Shown here in pieces: positions 55,181-64,000 of a stretch of 64,000 nucleotides of DNA. Position 1 is the stretch's first letter. Every line of letters begins with the position of its first letter. Source of the stretch: Scleroderma bovista (taxonomy: Eukaryota > Basidiomycota > Agaricomycetes > Boletales > Sclerodermataceae). The stretch is taken from positions 1 through 64,000 of the forward strand of contig JAYMGJ010000181.1 in assembly GCA_037178675.1 (NCBI GenBank), in the 5' to 3' direction. Position numbers and translations under genes: made by a program. The notes beneath the pieces were generated by a model. That model was not told the origin of the DNA. It searched no databases and saw nothing but the letters and a program-made list of their open reading frames with translations.

Positions 55181-57167
55181 GCACTCAATGGCCCACCTGG
55201 CCATACTCGTCAACTCCTTACCTTATGCCTTGGACAAGTACTGTTGGTTTTCTACCTTTCTACATGCATGTAATTGACATAGCGGCCGGAGGATATATAT
55301 CAATGTTTTTCCTCCTTCTATTTCGATCGGCAGACAATGAAAGTTGGTATCGTCATGTCACGCTGCAGCCATTCGTCATCATCAGGAAAGTTATACCGAT
55401 GTAGTCTGATCTTGCCTGATCAACTTGCCGGTTTGACAAAGTACACGTCAGAGCGTCAGACATCAACAGATGATCGATGACACACAGACCATCCATATCA
55501 TCCAGACTGTCAGCAAGCTTTAAGCATTTCCATCATCATCATCAACACTGCTCGAGGGGGTGGATTACACTGTAGGGACTGCACAATAAATTAAATTTTT
55601 ACTATGTAGCTACTGGTAGTACATGCAATGCTATAGACAGAGATAGCGGACAGATAGCAGCCTAGGATGGCCACGTCAGCATGGACATCGTGTCGTTGTT
55701 TTCATTGTGTTGAGGTGATGGGGCCATTATCGTCGTCGGGCTCGTACCGTGGTGGTGTTGGTGTTGGGGCCGTCGTCGTCATGCTGATGCTGGTGGCACT
55801 GGGGAGATGAAGACGAATATCTTGCTTTTGCTTGGTGGTGCTTGAAGGTGTTCTGACAACTTTGAGTACCCCGGCGATGGCGAAGCCAACACGATCTTGG
55901 CCGAAAGGTCCTCAATGCCAACTGGTGTGAGGGCTAACGTAGATGAGACGGGTGATGATGTAGAGTACGTCACCAAAGGGGCATGCCAGTCTTTGCGACG
56001 GGAGGAGGCTTTGGAATCGCCACCATTGATGGATCGTCAGTCATCGGACGCAATAACGTGGGAGGAAGTGTGGTGATTGCGGATGGGCCTACAGGTATAA
56101 GTGCAGGGCTCTGGTTGAGCGTGTTTGGATTTATTGGCGGGGGTGAGTGGTTGCTCTTCTCGGACTGTTGTGTCGGATGAGGAGACGGACGCGGGTTCAG
56201 AATCGGGAGGTCTGGTTGGGGAGGGTGCAGCGAGCCACTTGTCTGCATTTGAAACGCGCGATGAAAGAGAAGCATGCGAAGAGCACAACTAGTGAACCTA
56301 AAAGAACCTCAAGAGTTCGTCTATGTGCCTTTGACTCGTTCCAGCACTGACATACGTGGCGTCCCAGAAAGAGTGCACGGGGAGATGTTGGAAGGTGGTA
56401 TAGAGCAGTTAGGGACGGCTGTTGAGGTTGCTGAAGCACACGACGTACTATGCAGAGTCCAGACTGAGTGTGTATTCTGTTGTTATGGTCCCTCCCAGCT
56501 TCCTGAATACTGGTTAAACTGTCCTCGCAACGTCATCAGACCACTCAAGGGGCCACAAGGGCATTGGAGAGGCGTGAACAGTATGGGACGCGACAAGGGG
56601 TGCAGACAAATCGAATGGCTTCAGCAGCTACGTACACGCGTGGTACGTACAACCAGACCTGAAGAGACAGCACTCACTTGTTGTGCTCAATGTGCAGCCA
56701 CTTGAATCTGCTAATCGATGGAGACAGGTCGACATTGGAGATGGGATGTATTCGAACCACTGGCAATGCCAATTACATAAGGGGACACTGCGAGCCACAT
56801 GTCGAGTGCGGAGACGAGGCGTTGGAGGCGAGAGACATCGAAAGCGAGAACTTCGGCTGGTAGCGGTGACGGAGCATGAAGAGGTGCATGCATAGAATAA
56901 GCAGCGAAGACTCGATGCGAAAGTCAACACGTGCGTCCCACCAAAGACCGACGCAGCTCAAAATCGCACCTATCGATGTCATAGCATCATGGGAACAGTG
57001 AAAAAAGCTTCCTGTGCACTGCGCTTTCGGTCAGGGGAATACAGCACGGATGCAGATAGTGACTCCCTCCAGACGTCAACATGCACACTTCGTCCAGCTG
57101 CGCCCGGCTGTGCATTCTGCGGGGGATAAGTAAAGTTCCTAAGCATCAACACAACACCCCAATAAAC
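55181..57167. other. Long stretch without a confident gene
   Basis: No complete model could be built. Minus-strand sequence at 56,330-56,265 encodes a likely transmembrane helix (VLLGSLVVLFACFSFIARF), and a different frame nearby gives a serine/proline-rich tail (PDSEPASVSSSDTTVREEQ). Together these are reminiscent of fungal single-pass membrane proteins, but the frames do not join. The rest is low-complexity or unique DNA. Confidence 0.35.
55855..55960. repeat. Single unit related to the 13.5-14.6 kb minisatellite
   Basis: The text GAGTACCCCGGCGATGGCGA, then GGCCGAAAGGTCCTCAATGC, then CAACTGGTGTGAGGG and GATGAGACGGGTG follows the order of the minisatellite unit (AAGTACCGAAGCCATGAGAT, CCGAAAGGTC, CCAGCTGGTGTGGGGG, GATGAGGCGGGTG). 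Only one unit is present, next to a gene-dense region. Confidence 0.6.
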
Positions 57168-58125
57168 ATGCTCATTCCAGATAAATCCGCAAACACAAAG
57201 CTCGTTGAAGTCGAGCAAGAGCAAGCGACAGACCCCACCATCATACCCGTACGTGTTCTCTCCATTGCTCCATTGCGAGAGATGCCGACGGTGCATTAGG
57301 ACGACGTCCCTCCTGCATATGGAGACCATCCGCATGATTTCAGCAACCCTTCAAGCACTGGAGCCAGTACTGCACCCTCAGACCCACTTGCACAGTTAAA
57401 CGGAAAACCCACCAACCTCCTTTGCGTGAATCAAAGGAATGGCGCTATTAGGGGAACATATATCGTCGACCCGTCTCTTCATCCCCTCCCTGTTCCAAGA
57501 GAAGAGGGAGGCCTTGTTGACATCGTGAAGGTATGCATAGCAGCGCTCGGGGTTGGCGTACCACCGGTAGCGGAGGGAGAGAGGAAGAACCTGTATTTGC
57601 ACACGCAGGACGGAAGTGTGGACGTCGATGTATGGCTCGTGGGACATAAGGATCGGAGCTCGAAGGGATCTGGAAAGCGAACGTTGTTGCATGTCAGCTC
57701 CAACGACGGGTCGATCACGACGAAAGTGGTGAGACTCCCCTTGTGCCCCATGGCTGGAATACTGACAGTAGTCTATGCCATGTTTACAGCAAGCCATCGA
57801 CGCCATCGATCCGTTCTCTCTGAATGTCTTTACAAAGGACGGCAAAATAACTGTTCTCTTACCCCGCTCTTTCCATGGCCCGATCACAATGACATCCGGA
57901 GACGGGAGTTGCACACTCTCCGATGATATGCTCAAGACTAGCACCTATCTCGGTGTCGCCGATCGTACAACGCGGTATTTTGTGGGTCAATATTCTCCCA
58001 GTTCCATGCAGCAGGTATGGGAGGGCGACGAGGTCAAGGTCGAGACGAGGGATGGTAATATTAGGCTGAGGTACGTTGACGAGGTTGTTCAGTTGTTTTC
58101 GTTTTCTTCCAGTTGGTGTTTTTAG
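57168..58125 (+). CDS. DUF7330-type protein, three exons
   Basis: Exons 57,168-57,248, 57,300-57,728 and 57,790-58,125 sum to 846 bases, 281 residues, with in-frame GT-AG joins. A short polar N-terminus contains DDVPPAYGDHP. The body has repeated beta-rich strings: LYLHTQDGSVDVDVWLVG, LLHVSSNDGSITTKV, LNVFTKDGKITVLLPRSF and FVGQYSPSSMQQVWEGDE, ending near LRYVDE. The repeated (T/S)xDGS(V/I) pattern fits the DUF7330 family of basidiomycetes, beta-strand proteins of unknown function. I see no signal peptide or transmembrane segment. The last 15 residues after YVDE may instead be replaced by a further small exon. The gene looks intact. Confidence 0.85.
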
Positions 58126-58739
58126 TAGGCTGTTTCCGAATTGCTGGTCCACGGATTCGTATTCATGACTGCATTTTCTACGCTACTAGCCGTGTTAATT
58201 ATCGAGTTCTTGTCAATCAATACCTTGTCATCATCTCTTCGTTGATGAAGATAGTCGTTCCTCAAGTGTCATCACTAGCAGACGTGTGCCCGGTGTTTAC
58301 AAGGTCATTAACGGAACATGTTTCAATTTGCAGCCTATTACGTGCACGTCTCAGATGACCAACAAGGATCCTACAAAGTGCGCGAAAGCTGCTGAGCACC
58401 GACTATGAAGATAAGTCCGGACTAGATGCAGGGAGGGGTAGTCTCCCTAAGCCAGACTCTTTGTAGAGGAAGATAGTCGTTCTTCTATAAGGAAGGAGAG
58501 AACTAAGCAACATAACAACGGAGCGCTGTGTTGACTGCATGTCGAAGAGACAGTGCGTGCGAGGGGGAAAGTTGGTGCGCTTGGCTCAGCAATTGGCGTA
58601 TGTAGCGTCGCAGAGAGAACGCATGGGGAGGCGTTGGACAGTGGTTGGGAATTGGTCCATGTGCATGATGAGGCCCCGTTGAGGTCCCCATAGAAAGATC
58701 ATGTAGTAGTGGCACGCCACACAACTCTGCTCTTTCCCA

Positions 58740-60355
58740 ATGTCATCCTCAACTAATACCGCATTCCGGACGTTCTCACTCGCAAACCGGATATCAGAAA
58801 TATCGCCTCAGGACGATATATATGCCTTCAATGTCAACGATAACAAGAGGATCTTGGATCAAGCACCTTGGGACCAGGAGTGAGTACTCCACACGTTTAT
58901 TCGTTCGTTCATTGCGAATCGATTACCAGCCCGCAGTACTTCAAGACATGCAAGATCTCCGCCGTCGCCCTGATCAAAATGGTGTGCCTCGTCGTCGTCG
59001 TTATCTATGCAGACTGCTCACTGACTCTCGAACGCACGCACACGCACGCACATAATCGCAGGTCATCCACGCCCGATCAGGCGTCCCACACGAAATCATG
59101 GGCCTCATGCAAGGCAAAGTCGTCGATAACGCAATAGTCATCATGGACTCGTTCGCGTTACCTGTGCAGGGCACAGAGACGCGTGTTAACGCTGCGAATG
59201 AGGCGAATGAGTATATGGTGACGTATGTGCAGGAGTGCGAGAAGGTGCGTTGTCAATGCTTTTTTTTTTTCATTCACTGCTGCCATCTAATCTCCTACAA
59301 TTTATACTACTAGGTGAAACGGATAGAAAATGTCGTTGGGTGGTACCATTCGCATCCTGGCTACGGATGCTGGCTCTCGGGCATAGATGTCGATACTCAG
59401 ATGAATAATCAGCGATTCCAGGACCCATTTGTCGCCGTTGTTGTGCGTCCCCCCTCCCTCTTTTCTGCCGACCAACCTCACTCACTCCCCCCGCTCACGC
59501 ACCCCAGATTGACCCCAATCGCACAATATCCGCCGGAAAAGTGGACATCGGGGCATTTCGCACGTACCCAAAGGACTTTACACCCGCCCATCATGCTTCC
59601 TCCTCTGGTACCGCCAACGTCTCGTCCGGAAGCGCATCGGCGCCGGAATACCAGTCCATTCCCCTCTCCAAAATCGAAGATTTCGGTGTCCACGCAAGCC
59701 AATACTATCCCCTCGAAGTCGAAGTGTTCCGATCGAGTCTGGATAGCGAGTTGTTGGGGTTGTTGTGGAATAAGTATTGGGTGAATACCTTGAGCCAGAG
59801 TGCTTTGATTTCGGTGCGTTCTCGCCTCGCCTCGCCTCGCCTCTTAAATGTGTTATTATATTGGGATGGTTGGCTGATGGCTCGGGCCTCGTTTGGCCCT
59901 CTGAGATAGAATCGCGCATATGCAGTTTCGCAAATCACAGATCTGCATCAGAAACTCGTCCGAGCTGAGAATGCGATGAGTGGGACACCTCGTCCTGCAT
60001 TTCCCCCGCTTAAAGGGCAGGAAGAGAAAGTTAGCGCCAAGGTGTGTATCATGTATCGCTTTCTGGAGTGTACCCGTAGATTCGTGAGCATGATAGCAGG
60101 ATGAGAAGAAGAAAGAAGACAGTCAACTGGCGAAAGCTGTCAAAGACAGGTACGTTAATGTTGTGTATGATTTCGCGTAGTGCGGCGTATGATGGCATGT
60201 TGGACAGCCAAAAGATCGCAGTCGAAGCGCAGCATGGGCTGATTGCTCAGATTATCAAGGATGTTGTGTTTTCATCTCGCTTGGGCGAACAGGGGAGGGC
60301 GTCAAATGTGGAGCATGTAGGGGACGTGGTAGATGCAACAATGAGTATTGGGTAG
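58740..60355 (+). CDS. CSN5: COP9 signalosome subunit 5 (JAMM metalloprotease, deneddylase), eight exons
   Basis: Exons 58,740-58,879, 58,930-58,981, 59,062-59,244, 59,314-59,442, 59,508-59,813, 59,910-60,041, 60,100-60,149 and 60,208-60,355 sum to 1140 bases, 379 residues. CSN5 is the catalytic subunit that removes NEDD8 from cullins. The JAMM motif is complete: glutamate in [12 protein letters not shown] (near residue 75), then [16 protein letters not shown] with histidines near 137 and 139, serine near 147 and aspartate near 150. The substrate-side text DPFVAVVIDPNRT and the C-terminal helices ([11 protein letters not shown], then [15 protein letters not shown]) match the family. Length and spacing agree with known CSN5. 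The N-terminal lead ([13 protein letters not shown]) is also typical. It lies tail to tail with the RBR ligase gene. Confidence 0.95.
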
Positions 60356-60616
60356 GTCATGGGCGTGTATTTCAATCATCCATAGGTCTTTGCAGACCAT
60401 CACACCATACTGCATTTCCGAGTACCGCATTGAGTATAATACGAACATGATGAGACTGCAACACGAGAGCATACAAATCGTCTCTGTTAGTAGACACAGT
60501 ATTCACAACAGCATTTTAAAATCCAAACCATCTTACAAGATGAGTGTTCAGTGAAACAACTTCGAGTGAAACCTTAGATCCGTGTATCTTCAACGGTACG
60601 ACCATCATTTGAAAAC

Positions 60617-62968
60617 CTAGAGCCGGTTGCGCCGACAGCGATTGCAGACCAACATCTCACATCCTTGACAACGCTAAACAAGGAGAGCCAAAAACGAATA
60701 AAACGGAAGAATCAACCATGGTCAGCACGCCAATACACAAAAAGCCCACTCACGAAGAGGTACAGCGGAAGATCATGATGACAACCTTCACACCGGCCAC
60801 CACCATGACGGTACCGCCAGTTTGCATGGTCGCACTCATGGTCCACCCTAAGCCGCTCCATCATTTCGCGGATCATGCCTTGCCTGACAGCGTCGTTTTG
60901 AGTGCCGATGCGGCGCCTCCAGGAAGCCGAATCTGGGCCTGAGCCTGAACCACCCTGAGTCCCACCTTGCTGGTTATTGCGCTCGCGCTCGTTGAGGTTC
61001 GACACGATCGATTTAATGGCTCCTGTTGCCCGAGGTATGGTCGGCGTAGTTGTCGTCGCTGACGTGCGTGGGGAAGCTTGGGCTTGCGTTTGCGTTTTTG
61101 ACGTAGATGGGCCCGCTTGTGTTGGGGCTGCGGATGCTCGAGCCAGGCCGGTGAGTGCTGCAGGTTTAGGAGGAACAGTTGGGGGAGCAGGTCTTGTACC
61201 CGAAACTCCAGCACGGGTTGTGGTGGGTAGTTGTGGGGGTCGTACAACATGAGAGTTGGAAGCAAGAACAGTTTGGTGCTGGGCTTGCAGCTGGGCTCGG
61301 ACAGCCGGAGCTGGAGCCGGAGCTGGAGCTGGAGCTGCTGCGCCAAGCGAACGAGCTCGGGCTTCAGCGAGCCGCTGTCTCCAATCTGGTGCAGCGGCAG
61401 GTCGTGATGGACCAGGTGCCGGCTGTGATGTATTCTGAGCAAGCTGCCGTAGTCGGACGATTGGCGGAGGTGTAGGTGTCCGAGGTTGGGGTGCTGGCCT
61501 AGGAGGGACGGGATGAGCTCGGGGCTGCACAACCGGCACAACCGGCGGCGGCTGGGCGGGGCGCGCGAGCCAGGCCGGTTGTGCTGGTGGCACGGGGCGA
61601 CGACGCTCCAACCGTTGCTGGACAGCGAGTCGGGCGTCGACTCTTTGCTCCGCAGCGGCAACTAGTCGACGCTCATCCCACTGAGGGCACGCACACGTCT
61701 TCCATCGGGCCCTACATAAATAACAGAACTCCGTCCGACACCGACACGTCATGTGGAAGCAACCGACATTGAGCTCGATCATCTGTGCGCAACCAGGACA
61801 GCGGGCCCAGCCTTCATTTTGGCCCAGGTTGAGGACATGCTCGGCGCCCTGGTCCTGGCGGCAGATGTGCGTCCAGCCATCGTACCTGCCCCGACACCCG
61901 GCGCACGTGCGTGCCGTGCACCTTGGTGCGGAGCAGTTGTAGACGGGCGGACCACCACCAAACAGGGTGCCCTGGGAGACAGGGCCGAGAAAGTGGCTGC
62001 ACGTAGGCTGGACGCAATATACGCGGTCGAGGGTGCCGAATTCTCTTGCCTTCTCTTCGAATCGCGAGATGAGGTCGCGCGAGAGATGGGCCTGGGCCTG
62101 TGCGAGAGTGATGTTCTGGCGGCAGCAGCGGGGAGGATAAAGACTCTCATCACGTGTAGCGGACTCGAAGAGGTCGGTAAGGCAGGCGACGTCGTAGTAA
62201 TGGCTGCATGGCGCGCGAACTTCGGACCCGTAGATGGGGTCTTGGCAGATGACGCAGACATGACCTGTTGCTCTAGTGGAAGATTATCATTGTAAGAGGG
62301 AAGTGGTGGCTTCTACGGAAAAGACCAACCGTGCAACTGGAGGGGTCACGGCGGGGCCCTGCGTTCCGATACACTGTTTGATTAGTGGTGTTGCGCTTGG
62401 CGGAGGTGTGCTGAGCCATCCGAACATGGACGCGAACCATTCGCCCCAAGTCTGTGTACCTTCGGGGTTACTACTGTACGTGGGGTTACTCGTGGACACA
62501 TTTCATTCTGTAAATATTCACAACATACGGGCCATGTCCAGTGGCTCTATTTGGAGTCGTCGCTTGGGTATTCTGCGGCCTGGTAGGTGGATAGCATGTG
62601 TCAATTGCAACCAACATTTTCCAACTAAAATAAACTGACTGGGTGATAGTTGGTCGATGGCGAGGCATATCATCGTCCTCTCCAAGGTCGAGCCCTTCAG
62701 CTAGTAGACGAGCCAGTTCTCGATCTTGGTCCACTGCAGTAATATCCTCTGCATTCTGCAGAAAAAGGCTCATAGCCATTTCATGGTCCGTCATTCGCTG
62801 ACCAGTGAGAGACCTGTTTTCATAGTACTGGCGAAGGTGTTGAGCGCCCAGCGGGCCAAGGTCAAGTATCAGCTGCAGGAGGTCCTCCTCGTACTCTGAG
62901 GCGTTTGGTGCCCTTTCATTGGCTCCAGGCCGCCCGAAACGGGGCTGGGAGGGCCCAGCGACGTTCAT
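60617..62968 (-). CDS. RBR (RING1-IBR-RING2) E3 ubiquitin ligase with C-terminal cysteine cluster
   Basis: ATG 62,968 (MNVAGPSQPRFG) starts a helical N-terminus (EYEEDLLQLILDLGPLG). A linker exon (NPTYSSNPEGTQTWGEW) follows, then after an intron at 62,372-62,265 the RING1 (CVICQDPIYGSEVRAPCSHY). The IBR holds CVQPTCSHFLGPV, CSAPRCTARTCAGCRG and HICR. RING2 is CPGCAQMIELNVGCFHMTC followed by CRTEFCYLC; the cysteine in VGCFHMTC corresponds to the catalytic thioester cysteine of RBR ligases. A long proline/glutamine/threonine-rich region follows (61,650-60,950). Then comes CDHANWRYRHGGGRCEGCHH, with a final exon after an intron at 60,753-60,674 giving RCQGCEMLVCNRCRRNRL. It would transfer ubiquitin through a cysteine intermediate. 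The splice around 62,500 has two possible forms. Confidence 0.88.
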
Positions 62969-64000
62969 GGCTGGTGCTGCGGAGGGCACGAAAGTGGGTT
63001 CCCTGCAAAGCTGTAGGATGGCAATCACATAAACGACCGTCCTAACGGCATGGCCTGGCACGTGTACTGGAGGCAGTCAAGGAGTGCTCTTGTTTGGACT
63101 CGGAATTTCCTCCTACTTATCAGACCAGTGCAGCGCTTGTCCTATGAGCGAAGCCCTCGGCCGAGAAGAAGCTCGTGTGGTGATTCAGTGCGACTGGGAG
63201 AGCTCGCTGACAGCAGTGGGGCTCCCTATAAGCTAGAGTCCGCAACGTACCAGTGACTTTGGTTCCACTCGTCCGCGTCAAACAACCAGAGGGGTCGAGC
63301 TCGAGGTGGCTATGCCAATTTCCACAGAATCCATCTCCAAACCTCTCCCATAAAAACGGCTCCAGCGGAGCTCTTCCTTCCAGCCACAACACAGCAAGAG
63401 GATTGTATCCTAACAACGTGCTTATGACACTATCTACACTGTGCTTTCATTCGGCTGTGTCATGGCAGTATCAGCGTGTTTCCAGAAGTCGAATAAGATA
63501 TTAGATGAATGCTAAGTTCGTTCCTTTCTCGTCGCCATTCAAGCGGTCATCGAGCATCATTCATTGTGGTTGCCCTTCCCCTTTTGCAATGGTTGTCCTT
63601 GATACTTTCAAAACCATAGGAAGCGTGAGTTCTTTCATTCCGACGCTATGCCTGAAGTTCTACGGAAAACGGTGGGTCGCGAAGGCCAGGGCTAACAGTA
63701 CCACCAGAAGCAAGCGTCCGTTACACCTCACCACCTGGCACCTTGGCGCTCATGCAAACATGCCTCGGTAACATTCAGTGGTACCAGTGAACTATCGGTT
63801 CATATTACAAACGGTGAACCCCGATAGCTACCACCGGGCACACGTGGAATACCAACATTTTCCCCGTGTGTGAACCCTCGATTCGAATCCAGAAGCTGCA
63901 CATATGGCTGTTAACGTTCACTTTCCACGTTCATTCCATGGTTGACAACGATGAAAGGTTGGCGCTTGAACGTGGGAGCTTCTGATCTTCGAGGAAGAAC
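62969..64000. other. Window end, no gene recognised
   Basis: About 1 kb with open frames on both strands but no recognisable domain. The region 62,969-63,060 is upstream sequence of the RBR gene; an upstream in-frame ATG at 63,061 would lengthen that protein by 31 residues with a hydrophobic stretch, but I favour the later start. Confidence 0.5.

Noticed and set aside
56979..57335. Minus-strand frame of 118 codons overlapping the DUF7330 start
   Set aside because: It overlaps exon 1 and the first intron of a well-supported plus-strand gene and has no recognisable domain.
60977..61475. Forward alanine/glycine-rich frames opposite the RBR gene
   Set aside because: They mirror the proline/glutamine-rich linker of the RBR ligase on the minus strand and have no domain of their own.

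Overview
The window looks like a chromosome segment of a basidiomycete fungus, most likely an Agaricomycete. The reasons are the short (about 50-80 bp) GT-AG introns cutting almost every gene, and the transposon and protein families present: chromodomain Ty3/gypsy, Plavaka-type CACTA, BED-finger hAT, an Agaricomycete LINE with RNase H, DUF7330, and a lineage-expanded P-loop NTPase family. No tRNA, rRNA or CRISPR was recognised.

The window has two halves. Positions 1 to about 46,300 are a transposon graveyard. In order: a decayed Ty3/gypsy element (1-6444), a decayed LINE on the minus strand (about 6755-11,050), an LTR-like remnant (about 11,700-12,720), an N-terminal transposase scrap, a 10-unit minisatellite (13,545-14,620), a Plavaka transposase on the minus strand (14,680-17,545), and an unrecognised host-like or element-borne gene (18,242-20,923) split by a Tc1/mariner derivative. 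Then a hAT transposase (21,291-25,989) is split by two LTR insertions. It is followed by a hAT-like non-autonomous element filled with a 160-bp satellite, a second LINE 5' fragment in the opposite orientation, another LTR-like stretch, and a cluster of TIR elements (32,171-40,252), two of them nested. After these come an array of TTTGCGCAAA palindromes, duplicated low-complexity DNA and an 81-bp minisatellite.

Positions 46,331 to about 62,970 are gene-dense and mostly intact: a G-domain GTPase, a proline-rich WW-like multi-pass membrane protein, a seven-exon P-loop NTPase that seems to end in a PD-(D/E)XK-type nuclease domain, a DUF7330 protein, the COP9 signalosome deneddylase CSN5, and an RBR-type E3 ubiquitin ligase. 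CSN5 and the RBR ligase both belong to ubiquitin/NEDD8 pathways and converge tail to tail; no operon-like relation is implied.

The most useful results are the NTPase-nuclease gene model (exons sum to exactly 898 codons), a nested pair of TA-inserting elements whose empty site is preserved in a sister copy 5 kb away, and a Tc1/mariner derivative and a solo LTR that each interrupt an open frame cleanly, with target duplications. In addition, nonsense codons in unrelated elements are mostly explained by CGA-to-TGA or CAG-to-TAG changes. Exon boundaries were read by eye and family names come from recall of conserved motifs, not from searches.
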